Positions 17,585 to 26,179 of a stretch of 64,000 bases of DNA are shown here, in pieces. The translations under genes and the position numbers were made by a program. The notes under the pieces were generated by a model. That model ran no database searches. It was given only the letters and a program-made list of their open reading frames with translations, and was not told where the DNA came from. This stretch comes from Noviherbaspirillum pedocola (lineage in GTDB: Bacteria; Pseudomonadota; Gammaproteobacteria; Burkholderiales; Burkholderiaceae_D): the NCBI RefSeq assembly GCF_016632335.1, contig NZ_JAEPBG010000003.1:310001-374000 (forward strand), read 5' to 3'. The first letter of the stretch is position 1. Each line of letters opens with the position of its first letter.

Positions 17585-18624
17585 TGCGCAGCGGTCCCGG
17601 GTCCGGACGCTTCGAACACTTCTTCCTCGCCGTGCTGCTCGAGCAGTTCAAGCAGCATGCGCCGCATCAACAGGCCCGGCTTGTCCGACTCCATGTGGAA
17701 TTCGACGCGGCGGCGGGTATCGATGCAGGCGTCGTACTCGGTCGCTTCGAGGATGTCGCGGTCCTCGTTCGTGATCGGCCTGTCCCAATCGATCAGTTCC
17801 TGCGTCGAGCAACTGGCCTCGTCATCGTTGCGGTACAGCCATTGCGCCAGCATCAGCGTCTTGTCGTCGATGGGCGTGGCGCAGTTGTAGATGATGTGAT
17901 GCCGGTTCGATGCCGGATACACGCAGCCGAAGCGGCGCGAGAACGGCAGATACCAGCGGTTGGTCAGGTGCCGCTCCGTGATCGCGTCGGTGGTGCCGGT
18001 GATGCGAAAGCTTTCCGGCGGATTGCGGATCGGCACATGGGTCTCGGCTTCGAAGCCCCAGTCGTTCGGCCGAAAGTCGTATTTCGACGGCACCGGGTTA
18101 TCGATCAAACCGAAATTGGCCTTGTGCACAAAGCTGAAATGCGAATTGTCGAAAGAGTTTTCCATCACCCGCAGCGGGCTGGTGTTCCACTTTTCATAGA
18201 ACTGCAGGATGCGGCGATAGGCCGGATCGCCATCTTCGGGGAAGTCGGGAATCGGCTGCAGTGGGTCTTCCAGCGCGACCCAGACATAGCCATATTTCTC
18301 CTGGCAATGAAACGAGGGTACTTTCGCGCCGGCAGGGATCGCGCTGTTCGGACTCTGCGGGATGCGCACGCAGGCGCCCGAGCAGTCATAGGTCCAGCCG
18401 TGGTAGCCGCAAACGATGTTGCCGTTTTCGACGAAGCCCTTGGACAGCTTCGCGGTGCGGTGGCAGCAGCGGTCGCGCAGCGCGGCCGGCTTGCCGTCGG
18501 CGCCCTTCCAGATCACGAGGTTTTCGCCGAGCAGCGTGAACGGTTGCGGCCCGTCGTCGAGCATGGACATCGGCATCAGCGCGTACCAGAAACGGCGCAG
18601 GACTTTCTGTTTGGTGACAAGCAT
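17581..18624 (-). CDS. Rieske non-heme iron oxygenase, alpha subunit
   Basis: 347 residues from ATG18624. The N-terminal Rieske [2Fe-2S] motif is C53-C54-H55 followed by C72-G-Y-H75 (the usual CPH reads CCH here). The mononuclear iron site is N-S-F-D159-N-S-H162-F-S-F-V-H167. The length and single-subunit form suit the vanillate/caffeine N-demethylase class (O- or N-demethylation or ring hydroxylation). No ferredoxin reductase is encoded in the operon, so electrons must come from elsewhere. Together with an importer and a purine-type deaminase it suggests breakdown of a methylated or hydroxylated N-heterocycle; that is inference. Confidence 0.9.
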   Translation of the reverse strand: MLVTKQKVLRRFWYALMPMSMLDDGPQPFTLLGENLVIWKGADGKPAALRDRCCHRTAKLSKGFVENGNIVCGYHGWTYDCSGACVRIPQSPNSAIPAGAKVPSFHCQEKYGYVWVALEDPLQPIPDFPEDGDPAYRRILQFYEKWNTSPLRVMENSFDNSHFSFVHKANFGLIDNPVPSKYDFRPNDWGFEAETHVPIRNPPESFRITGTTDAITERHLTNRWYLPFSRRFGCVYPASNRHHIIYNCATPIDDKTLMLAQWLYRNDDEASCSTQELIDWDRPITNEDRDILEATEYDACIDTRRRVEFHMESDKPGLLMRRMLLELLEQHGEEEVFEASGPGTAAQ

Positions 18625-18727
18625 GGGGTACTCCAGGATTGCGGCTTCATTGAAGCCGGGGCCGGCGCGCCAACACGGTCGCCTTCGCCCCATGCGACCG
18701 GCATGGTTGCCGGCCGCATCAAAACGC

Positions 18728-19729
18728 TCAGGGCATGACCTTCAGGTCCTTGACGAACTGGGTGGTGAACGCCTTGTGCCAGTCGGTGTCGGGCTTGAGC
18801 AGCTCGGCCGAGACCATGAAGTCATAGGTCTTCTTCCAGCGCGCTTCGGTCATCACACCGATGCCCTGCTTGGCCGCGTCGCCGCCGCCAACGAATTGGT
18901 ATTCCTTGAGCTTCTCGATCGCATAGGCGATCTGGTCATCCTTCATGTTCGGGTTGTCGGCCTTGATCAGGGCATTCGCCGCCGCCGGATCGGCGAGATA
19001 GCTCTTCCAGCCTTCCATGGAAGCGCGCACGAAGCGCGCGACCACGTCCGGCTTTTCCTTGACGAACTTGTCCATCGTGACGATGGTGGTGCCGTACGGC
19101 GGATAGCCGTCGTTGGCGAACAGGTAGAAGTTGGCCTTCACATTCGCCTTCATTGCCTGGAACAGCTCGGAAGACGGATAAGCCTGCTGCGCGATGTTGG
19201 GATCGGCCATGAAGGGCTGCAGGTTGAAGGTGTAGGGGCGCGACTGCGCATCGGTCAGGCCGTACTTGCCCTTGAGCCAGGGCCACCAGGTGGTGCGGCC
19301 CGATGTCGAGACCAGCACGGTCTTGCCATTCTTCAGATCGGCCAGGCTCTTCACATCCTCGTGAGTCATCATGCCCTGCGGATCGGTCTGGAAGCTCGCG
19401 GCCACCGTCGTCACTGGCAAGCCCTGCTCTACGCTCTTCAATACCTGCAGGTCATAGCCCATCAGGAAATCGGCCTGGCCCGAAGTCAGCAGCTGCATGC
19501 CGTTGACCTGCGGGCCGCCCATCTTGATGGTCACGTCGAGGTCGTACTTCTTGTAAATGCCCTTGGCCACGGCCTGATAGAAGCCGCCATGCTCGGCCTG
19601 GGCATACCAGGACGTGAGGAAAGTCACCTTGTCGGCCGCCGCGGCGGAAAGGCTGGCGGCCGCGGTCAGGGAAAGGACTAGGGCTTTTCTCAACGAGAAA
19701 AGACGGCCGAAGACAGAAGGTTTGCTCAT
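18728..19729 (-). CDS. ABC transporter substrate-binding protein (NMT1/THI5-like)
   Basis: 333 residues from ATG19729. A signal peptide with Ser/Ala-rich core ends near SAAAADKV. The mature part begins TFLTSWYAQAEHGGFYQAVAKGIYKKYDLDV, typical of the ThiY/SsuA/NMT1 group that binds pyrimidines or related small molecules. It is the first gene of the five-gene unit (binding protein, Rieske, ATPase, permease, amidohydrolase). A second in-frame start at 19873 has a better ribosome site (GAGGAGAA) but would put 48 residues before the signal peptide. Confidence 0.9.
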   Translation of the reverse strand: MSKPSVFGRLFSLRKALVLSLTAAASLSAAAADKVTFLTSWYAQAEHGGFYQAVAKGIYKKYDLDVTIKMGGPQVNGMQLLTSGQADFLMGYDLQVLKSVEQGLPVTTVAASFQTDPQGMMTHEDVKSLADLKNGKTVLVSTSGRTTWWPWLKGKYGLTDAQSRPYTFNLQPFMADPNIAQQAYPSSELFQAMKANVKANFYLFANDGYPPYGTTIVTMDKFVKEKPDVVARFVRASMEGWKSYLADPAAANALIKADNPNMKDDQIAYAIEKLKEYQFVGGGDAAKQGIGVMTEARWKKTYDFMVSAELLKPDTDWHKAFTTQFVKDLKVMP

Positions 19730-20298
19730 GATTGCTCTCGCTGATGGCAGGTTGAAGAAAACGGCGTGAAGAGGGTCGGGCATGCCTGGCATGCGCCGGT
19801 CAGCCGCATCGCATGGCAGGCCAGATGGCAGGGCGCTGCTGCAAGGGCTTGGGATGGTCGGTTCGATAGGCATGGCTGGCTTCTCCTCATGATCGGAATG
19901 GTCCTGGATCAAACGCCCGCATCCGGGCGGCGGACCGATGTCCGCAGGAGCAATGCCCCGCATCCGCATGATGTTGCGCGCCGGATGCTAGCCGCTTCTA
20001 CTCGTGCAATCACTTTGCAAGCGGCGTGCCAACCGAATCCCCGGCACGGATGAGCAATTGGATTCGGTAATGGTGCGAGAAGCGATGACCTGCGGCCGCC
20101 GCGCACAAGGAATGTGCGGTCGATGCACCGCTTTGCTGCGCATGACGCATATCGTGGCGTGTCTGCGCTATGTCATGCGTCTTCGGGCTGACGTATCGCG
20201 CTAGGTGACTATGCTGGAATAGCCGCCGGGTGAAGACACGCATGCGCGCCAGCCTTCGTCGACGACAGCAAACCCCATGCTCGTGTCAGGAGGCCATC
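19730..20298. other. divergent intergenic region
   Basis: 569 bp between the minus-strand binding-protein gene and the plus-strand CzcE-like gene. It must hold both promoters. I see no convincing riboswitch, repeat or extra gene; several frames are open by base composition only. The GAGGAGAA at 19881-19888 (minus strand) may mark an alternative start of the binding protein. Confidence 0.5.
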
Positions 20299-20634
20299 AT
20301 GAAAATCCGAAGACTCTCTCCATGGTTCGCCACGGCGATCCTGTCCGTCTGCACCGCCACCGTGGCCGCGCCTGCCGCACGGCCCGATCTGTATGGCAAT
20401 TCCGTCGCGCCGGCAGCCGCGCAGCGCAGCGTGGTGATTTCACCCGCGACCCGCTTCGTGAATGTGAAGGGCGGGGAAACGGTGCGTTTCGTGGCAGGCG
20501 ATCAGACATTCGCCTGGCACTTCAATATCGCGTCGAACGTGAGCGCGATCGACCTGCGCATGATTGCCCCGCCGGGGCTGATCGATAGAAAGGTGATGGT
20601 GTATGTGGCGCCGGATTTGCGTTACTACCCCTGA
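20299..20634 (+). CDS. CzcE-family small periplasmic protein
   Basis: 111 residues from ATG20299 after CAGGAGGCC. The signal peptide ends near VAAPA. The mature protein, DLYGNSVAPAAAQRSVVISP, then TRFVNVKGGETVRFVAGDQTFAWHFN and MIAPPGLIDRKVMVYVAP, follows the pattern of CzcE, a copper-binding periplasmic protein of metal-resistance clusters: conserved T-x-x-V-N-V-x-x-G-E/D-T-V-R-F and the F-x-W-x-F strand. No czcCBA pump is in the window. Convergent with nnrS, 1 bp between the stops. Confidence 0.75.
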   Translation: MKIRRLSPWFATAILSVCTATVAAPAARPDLYGNSVAPAAAQRSVVISPATRFVNVKGGETVRFVAGDQTFAWHFNIASNVSAIDLRMIAPPGLIDRKVMVYVAPDLRYYP

Positions 20635-20635
20635 T

Positions 20636-21838
20636 TCAGCCCGGCTTGCCATCGGGCCGTGGCGCGCACAGCCGCGGCAGATACAGCGCGAGGTACAGCA
20701 GGAAGGCAAGTGACCAGGTCAGCGCGGCCAGCATCAGCGCGCCATCGCGCCACGACACGGGCCCGATCGCGGCTGCCAGACGCGCCAGCGCGCCGAACTG
20801 CACCAGCGCATACATCGCCGTCTCGCCGGCGCCGGCGCGCAATGCGGCCCCGGTATGGCCTAGCGCGGTGCGGGTGATCATGCCGATGACCAGTCCCGCC
20901 ATGGAGCCGACCGCGAGCGCGTGAAACGCGGCGCTGGCGCTGACCACGTCGAGGGCGGACAGCGCCAGCAACAGCAGGCCGACGACGATCCAGGCATAGG
21001 ACGCATGCAATATCCACAGCAGCGGATAGGCGAGCGTGCGATGTGGCATCCATCCGGCAAGCCGTGTGGCTTGCGCCACGGCGGCCGCTGCCGCGATACC
21101 AGCGCATAGCGGGCCCGGCAGGGACAGCGTCCAGGCAAGCGCGGCGCCAATGGTCAGCGCCAACGCGATGCGGTCGCCTCGCGCATCCACCAGCGGCTTC
21201 ACGCCGGGCAGCGCATTCCCGGTGAACATCGGAATGACGCGGCCGCCGATGGCGCTTTCAATGACGACGATGATCAGAATGGCTGTGTGCACCGGGCGCA
21301 ATGGCGAGATCTCGATCCATCCGAGCCGCGCGGCATGAAATGCCAGATTGACCAGCGCAAGCAGGCCAAGCAAGGCAACGAGAAACAGGTTGCGCTTGTT
21401 GCCGGCCCGGCGCAGCACTCGATACAGCGGCCAGGCTGCCATCGGCAGGAAGGCCAGATCGACGATGGCTGCCAGTGGCGCGTTCAGCAACAGCATGGCA
21501 GCGCGTCCCGCCAGCCACAACAGCGCAAGCGCCGCGAGATGGCCATGGCGTGGCGTCCACAAGCCGGTCCAGTTGCGCGCGGCGGTGTAGAGAAAGCCGA
21601 TCAGAACCGCGACGGCGAATCCATAGACCATTTCATGGGTGTGCCACACCAGGTCGACCCGCGCTGCGCCTGGCAGCTTGCCGTAGTAGCGCAAAAGCCA
21701 GACGGGAATGGCCAGCGCGGCGAATGCGGCGCTCAAGAGATAGAAGGGTCGAAAGCCCAAGCCGAGTATCGGGTGTTCCAACCACGACGGTCCGCTGCGC
21801 GTTGCATGCGGCAAGGCCTGGTGCTGCGGGTTGGTCAT
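20636..21838 (-). CDS. nnrS: NnrS family heme-copper membrane protein
   Basis: 400 residues with about twelve hydrophobic segments. It starts with LGLGFRPFYLLSAAFAALAIP and VDLVWHTHEMVYGFAVAVLIGFLYTAARNWTG, the NnrS hallmark, and later GRVIPMFTGNALPG and MITRTALGHTG. NnrS proteins protect against nitrosative stress, acting on iron-nitrosyl complexes. Of two adjacent ATGs the second (21838) is better spaced from AAAGGAG. An NsrR-type box lies just upstream, fitting NO control. No denitrification genes are present. Confidence 0.93.
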   Translation of the reverse strand: MTNPQHQALPHATRSGPSWLEHPILGLGFRPFYLLSAAFAALAIPVWLLRYYGKLPGAARVDLVWHTHEMVYGFAVAVLIGFLYTAARNWTGLWTPRHGHLAALALLWLAGRAAMLLLNAPLAAIVDLAFLPMAAWPLYRVLRRAGNKRNLFLVALLGLLALVNLAFHAARLGWIEISPLRPVHTAILIIVVIESAIGGRVIPMFTGNALPGVKPLVDARGDRIALALTIGAALAWTLSLPGPLCAGIAAAAAVAQATRLAGWMPHRTLAYPLLWILHASYAWIVVGLLLLALSALDVVSASAAFHALAVGSMAGLVIGMITRTALGHTGAALRAGAGETAMYALVQFGALARLAAAIGPVSWRDGALMLAALTWSLAFLLYLALYLPRLCAPRPDGKPG

Positions 21839-21852
21839 CATCGACTCCTTTA

Positions 21853-21875
21853 AAGATGCATTTGCTATGCATATT
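21853..21875. promoter_or_regulatory. NsrR binding site upstream of nnrS
   Basis: AAGATGCATTT-G-CTATGCATATT. The known NsrR operator is an 11-1-11 inverted repeat close to AAnATGCATTT-n-AAATGCATnTT, and this site fits at all but two positions. It lies 15 bp upstream of the nnrS start, so the NO-sensing [Fe-S] repressor would block transcription or promoter clearance. nsrR itself is not in the window. Confidence 0.75.
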
Positions 21876-22049
21876 AAACGGGCTCGTTCGGCGCAGCAAG
21901 GAGCAAAGCGTCGAATGCGTGATATCGGCACACACGGCGGTTTTTGATCCATGTCATACCGGATCGTGCTTGATGGACCTTAGGATGCGCTTCGCATCGC
22001 GGCATTTGCCGCATCAGATGTTTTCGCAATCAGCACAGGGAGCAACAGC

Positions 22050-22265
22050 ATGAAAACCGCAGCCATCAAGGTTGACGGCCTTCTTTCGGAAGCTTGTATT
22101 GACAGGATCGAATGGGCACTGAAGGGAGTGACAGGTGTGGAGGATGTCGTGGTCTCGCTGTTTCGCAGTCTCGTGACGGTGCGCTTCGACGAAACCAGGA
22201 CTTATCCTTCGCGCCTGGAAAGCGTCATCGCGCAAGCTGGATATCTCGCGCACCGCTTCGCTTAG
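22050..22265 (+). CDS. HMA-like (heavy-metal-associated) domain protein with incomplete metal motif
   Basis: 71 residues. The beta-alpha-beta-beta-alpha-beta pattern of HMA domains is clear (AIKVDGLLSEACIDRIEWAL, GVTGVEDVVVSLFRSLVTVRFDE, LESVIAQAGY). The usual G-M-x-C-x-x-C reads G-L-L-S-E-A-C: Met and the first Cys are replaced and only the second Cys remains. It may bind metal differently, serve as a non-metal adaptor, or be decaying. No strong RBS. Lies between nnrS and an ABC operon. Confidence 0.7.
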   Translation: MKTAAIKVDGLLSEACIDRIEWALKGVTGVEDVVVSLFRSLVTVRFDETRTYPSRLESVIAQAGYLAHRFA

Positions 22266-22303
22266 GAGGCGACGATGCGCACGGTCGGCATCGGTCGCAC
22301 TTG

Positions 22304-23074
22304 CTAGTTCGCTTCCTTGCCCCGATGCGCCCAGCCCGTGGTGCGCTTCTCGACGATCGCAAACAGCTCGTACATCGCCATGGCCATCGCGCCTATGGTC
22401 ACCAGCCCGGCGAAGGCCAGCGGCATGCGCATCGACGAGCCGGCCGAGACCAGCAGGTAGCCGATGCCTTCGTTGGATGCAGTCATCTCTGACACCGTCG
22501 AGCCAACGAAGGCCAGCGTGATCGCCACCTTCAGCGACGCAAAGAAGAAGGGCATCGCGCGCGGCAGGCCGACCTTGATCAAGACGTCGGCGCGGGTTGC
22601 GCCAAGGACGCGAAGCACATCTTCCAGCTCGGGCTCCAGCGTGGCCAGGCCGGTGGCGATGTTGACCATCACCGGAAAGAAGGAAATCAGAAAGGCAGTC
22701 AGGATCGCCGGGCCGACGCCGATGCCGAACCAGACCACCAGGATCGGCACGAAGGCCGCCTTGGGCAAGGCATTGAACGCGGTCATCAGTGGATACACCG
22801 CGGCATACAGCAGCCTGGAGCTGCCGATCGCTGCACCGAGCAGCACGCCGACGACGACCGCGATGGCGAAGCCTGCCATCGTCACCCAGAAGGTATGCCA
22901 GGCATGCTCGGCGAGCGGGCCGGCGAATTCCACCATCGCGCCCATGATGGCCAGCGGGCTCGGGAAAATGAATTCGGATACAGCGAGCAGGCTGCACAGC
23001 GCCTGCCAGATCAGCAGCGTGGCGGCGAGCATGGCCCAGGGGGCGAATTGTCTTGCGGTCTTGGCTTTCATCAT
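22304..23074 (-). CDS. ABC transporter permease (SsuC/TauC type), second system
   Basis: 256 residues from ATG23074 (AGGAAG upstream). Six hydrophobic segments, and FNALPKAAFVPILVVWFGIGVGPAI plus the EAA-like loop RVLGATRADVLIKVGLPRAMPFFFASLK, which contacts the ATPase. Third gene of the transport set behind a porin and a GntR regulator. Confidence 0.93.
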   Translation of the reverse strand: MMKAKTARQFAPWAMLAATLLIWQALCSLLAVSEFIFPSPLAIMGAMVEFAGPLAEHAWHTFWVTMAGFAIAVVVGVLLGAAIGSSRLLYAAVYPLMTAFNALPKAAFVPILVVWFGIGVGPAILTAFLISFFPVMVNIATGLATLEPELEDVLRVLGATRADVLIKVGLPRAMPFFFASLKVAITLAFVGSTVSEMTASNEGIGYLLVSAGSSMRMPLAFAGLVTIGAMAMAMYELFAIVEKRTTGWAHRGKEAN

Positions 23075-23084
23075 CGTGTCTTCC

Positions 23085-23870
23085 TCAGGCGCTACGTACG
23101 CTGCCGATGCGCTCTCGCAGTTCATGCACCAGCGCGCTGAAGGCTTCGGTATAGGTGACATCGAGCTCGCGCGGCCCGGGCAGCGGATTCTCGCGCCGCG
23201 CGACGATGCGCCCCGGACGCTTGCTCATCACATAAATGGTGTCGGCCAAGTAGGCCGCTTCGCGCAGGTCGTGCGTGACCAGGATCACATTGAAGCGCTG
23301 TTCGGCATGCAGATCGCGCAGCACGCACCACAATTCCTCGCGGGTGAAGGCGTCGAGTGCGCCGAATGGCTCATCGAGCAACAGCATGCGCGGCTGATGG
23401 ATCAGCGCGCGGCAGATCGAGGCGCGCTGCTGCATGCCGCCGGAAAGCTGCCATGGATAGTGCTTCGCATGCGCGTCCAGCCCTACTGCCTTCAATAGCC
23501 GCATCGCATGCTCGACATATTCACCGCGCCTGCGCTTGAACTCGCTGCGATACGGTTCCACGATCTCCAGCGGCAGCAGCACATTGTCCAGCGTGCTGCG
23601 CCAGGGCAAAAGCGTCGGCGCCTGGAAGGCCATGCCGACGAACTTCAGTGGGCCGCTGACCTGTTGTCCCTGTATCGTCACGCTGCCGCGGGTGGCGCGC
23701 TTCAAACCGGTGGCGAGTTTCATGAAGGTGGACTTGCCGCAGCCCGAAGGTCCGACGATGGCGATGAATTCCCCGGCGCGCGCCGAGAGCGTGATGTCCT
23801 CGACCGCGAAGGCCGAGGAGTCATCGTAGGAGAGATAAACCTGCTGGAAATCGACGAAGGTGGCGGACAT
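23085..23870 (-). CDS. ABC transporter ATP-binding protein, second system
   Basis: 261 residues from ATG23870. Walker A GPSGCGKST, Q-loop AFQAPTLLPW, signature LSGGMQQR, Walker B MLLLDEPFGALD and the switch VTHDLREA are present. Closest in type to SsuB/TauB ATPases. Stops 10 bp before the permease start. Confidence 0.95.
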   Translation of the reverse strand: MSATFVDFQQVYLSYDDSSAFAVEDITLSARAGEFIAIVGPSGCGKSTFMKLATGLKRATRGSVTIQGQQVSGPLKFVGMAFQAPTLLPWRSTLDNVLLPLEIVEPYRSEFKRRRGEYVEHAMRLLKAVGLDAHAKHYPWQLSGGMQQRASICRALIHQPRMLLLDEPFGALDAFTREELWCVLRDLHAEQRFNVILVTHDLREAAYLADTIYVMSKRPGRIVARRENPLPGPRELDVTYTEAFSALVHELRERIGSVRSA

Positions 23871-23955
23871 GACGGTTCTCAAGGGCGCCGCGCCATGTGC
23901 ATGGTCGCGGCAGTGCCCGGGGTAGTACAAGGGATACGCGGCTTAGATACGCGGC

Positions 23956-24990
23956 TTATTTCGGGAAGACGTTGAGTTCGGCCCTGGTTGGCAGGAAACT
24001 GCCGTTCCATACCGCATTGGGATCGACCCGGTTCTTCGTGCCATAAGCATCCGAGACCTGCGAAGCCATCAGCGCCAAGCGCGAAGGCGACACCTGGCCA
24101 AAGCCTTCGGCGCGCGCGTTCGGCGTATTGATGGTGCTCTTGATGACCAGCTTCAGCCGCCGCGCTTCGAGCTTCTCATCGATCAGGCTGTCGCGCTCCT
24201 TGATCACCTTGACCGCCGCGTCCGGATCGGCCATCACGTCTTTCGCCGCCCTGGTGAAGGCGCGCAGAAAGCCTTTCACCGCATCCGGGTGCTGTTTGAT
24301 CATCGCGTCCGACGCGATGATGGCATTGCCATACAGTTTCACGCCGTAATCGGGATAGGGCATCACCACCACATCCTCATCCTTCACGCCGCGGGCATTC
24401 AGATTCAGCAGCGAGGTGAAATAAAAGCCGGCGATCGCATCGACGTCGCCCTTGACCAGCATCGTCTCGCGCAGCGGCGGATCCATGCTGACCCAGGTCG
24501 ACTTGCTCGCATCGATGCCATTGGCCTTGGCGAAGATGGGATAGGCGCGGCGACCTGCGTCGAACACGGGCGCGCCGAGCTTTTTGCCGACGAGGTCGGC
24601 GGGCTTGGCAATGCCGGATTTCTTCAATGCGAGGATCGCGGCCGGCGTGTCGTTGTAGACCATCATCACTGCCTGTGGCCGGGAAGGCGCGGTCGGATTG
24701 TTCGCGGTGAATTCCATCAGCGCGGCCATGTCGGCAAAGCCCATGTCATAGGCGCCCGAGGCCACGCGGTTGACGGCATTGCCGGAGCCGCTGCCGCTGT
24801 CGATGCTGACATCGAGCTTCTCCTGCGCGAAGTAGCCCTTTGATTTGGCCATCAAAAACAGCGCGGACGGGCCTTCAAAGCGCCAGTCGAGCTGGAACTT
24901 GATGCGGGTTTCCTGGGCCAGCGCCGGCAAGGCAAGCGCGCACAGGCCGAGGCCGGCGACCCAGCGGAGGAGGTGTTTTTTAGCGGACAT
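23956..24990 (-). CDS. ABC transporter substrate-binding protein (NMT1/SsuA-like), second system
   Basis: 344 residues. The signal peptide ends ALPALAQ. It begins IKFQLDWRFEGPSALFLMAKSKGYF, followed by GSGSGNAVNRVASGAYDMGFAD, as in periplasmic binding proteins for aromatic acids, sulfonates or pyrimidines. The tail has RVDPNAVWNGSFLP. Substrate not readable from sequence. Preceded by a porin gene on the same strand, so outer-membrane entry and periplasmic capture are probably co-expressed. Confidence 0.92.
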   Translation of the reverse strand: MSAKKHLLRWVAGLGLCALALPALAQETRIKFQLDWRFEGPSALFLMAKSKGYFAQEKLDVSIDSGSGSGNAVNRVASGAYDMGFADMAALMEFTANNPTAPSRPQAVMMVYNDTPAAILALKKSGIAKPADLVGKKLGAPVFDAGRRAYPIFAKANGIDASKSTWVSMDPPLRETMLVKGDVDAIAGFYFTSLLNLNARGVKDEDVVVMPYPDYGVKLYGNAIIASDAMIKQHPDAVKGFLRAFTRAAKDVMADPDAAVKVIKERDSLIDEKLEARRLKLVIKSTINTPNARAEGFGQVSPSRLALMASQVSDAYGTKNRVDPNAVWNGSFLPTRAELNVFPK

Positions 24991-25077
24991 AAGACTCTCT
25001 CGATAGCGCCGGGCGCAAGCGCCCGGCCGGGTGAAGGGGCGTCGCGCGGACCTCGCCCGAGCGCGCGACGCCGCAGC

Positions 25078-26178
25078 TTAGAAGCGGTGGCGGATACCGA
25101 GGCCGACGCTGCCGGCGCGGTCAAAGGTGCTGACCTTGTCCGACATGTAGATGGCGTACAGATCGGTGCGCTTGGACATGTTGTAGTCGTAGCCGATGGA
25201 CGTGGTGTCGCGCTTGAGATCGGTGCCGACGATGCTGCCCGAGCGGCGCGTCTGCGCATAGTCGAACAGGATCGATCCGGCGCCCAGCGACACCGAGGCG
25301 CCCAGGCTCCAGGTCTTGTCGTTCATGTCCTTCGAAGTCGCGCTGTTGTCCTTGGTGTTCTGATAGGACGCGAACACTTTCACGACCTGGAAGTCATAAG
25401 CGCCGCCGAGGAACCATGCCTTCTGACGCACGATGGACGAGAAGTTCACCGTGGACGGGAAAGCCGGGGCGCCGGTGATGTCGACGATCGGGTTGTTCGC
25501 GGTCGGGTTGCTGACCTGGGTGTCGTGGTAGAAGGCCGTGGCCGTGATCGGGCCGTGGAAGTACAGCGCGTTGATGCCGACGTTGCGCTTGCTGTTGTCG
25601 CCGGCGACTTCGCCGAACTGGTAATGCACATTGGCCTTGAAGCCGGCGAAGTCCGGCGTGGTGTAGATGATCTCGTTGCTCCAGCCGCTGTCGGAAGCGG
25701 TGGCCGACGGCCAGACCCGGTTGCCGAAGGCGCCGGTAGGCACATACGACTGCAGCACCAGCGGCGAGAAGGTGAAGGAATCGCCGAAGGGGTTGGACAG
25801 GATGTATGGCAGGAAGCTCGGCGCCAGGCCGCGGCCCATCTGCACGCGTCCGAAGCCGCCGTTCAACGCGATATTGGCGTCGCGCGAGAACAGGGTGTCG
25901 CCGGAGAAGCGGCCCTGCGCGCCGCTGTCGGCCTGGAAGAAGCTGGTCAGCGCGAAGTCGGCGCGCAATCCGCCGCCGAGGTCCTCGCTGCCCTTGAAGC
26001 CGAACCAGGACGTGGTCATGCCGCCGCTGTTGACGGCTGCGATGCGCTTGTCGCCGCTGTTGCGCATGCTGCCGACATAGTTGTCGACCGTGCCGGTGAA
26101 TTGCACGTTGGTGTCAGCCATGGCGTTGGTCCCTGCTATGCCTGCAAGCATTCCCAGAATTGCGTATTTCCTTTTCAT
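25078..26178 (-). CDS. outer-membrane porin (Burkholderiales Gram-negative porin family)
   Basis: 366 residues with a signal peptide (MKRKYAILGMLAGIAGTNAMA) and alternating beta-strand pattern. TSWFGFKGSEDLGGGLRADFAL and GGFGRVQMGRG are hallmark strands of betaproteobacterial trimeric porins, and it ends in a C-terminal aromatic (GLGIRHRF) needed for BAM insertion. The start lies 2 bp after the regulator stop. As part of this operon it probably serves the same substrate as the ABC importer. Confidence 0.95.
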   Translation of the reverse strand: MKRKYAILGMLAGIAGTNAMADTNVQFTGTVDNYVGSMRNSGDKRIAAVNSGGMTTSWFGFKGSEDLGGGLRADFALTSFFQADSGAQGRFSGDTLFSRDANIALNGGFGRVQMGRGLAPSFLPYILSNPFGDSFTFSPLVLQSYVPTGAFGNRVWPSATASDSGWSNEIIYTTPDFAGFKANVHYQFGEVAGDNSKRNVGINALYFHGPITATAFYHDTQVSNPTANNPIVDITGAPAFPSTVNFSSIVRQKAWFLGGAYDFQVVKVFASYQNTKDNSATSKDMNDKTWSLGASVSLGAGSILFDYAQTRRSGSIVGTDLKRDTTSIGYDYNMSKRTDLYAIYMSDKVSTFDRAGSVGLGIRHRF

Positions 26179-26179
26179 C

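Noticed and set aside
19730-20298. Possible TPP or purine riboswitch ahead of the NMT1/THI5-like gene
   Set aside because: I looked for the conserved TPP core (CTGAGA, ACCTGAT) and purine-riboswitch loops on the minus strand and found neither.
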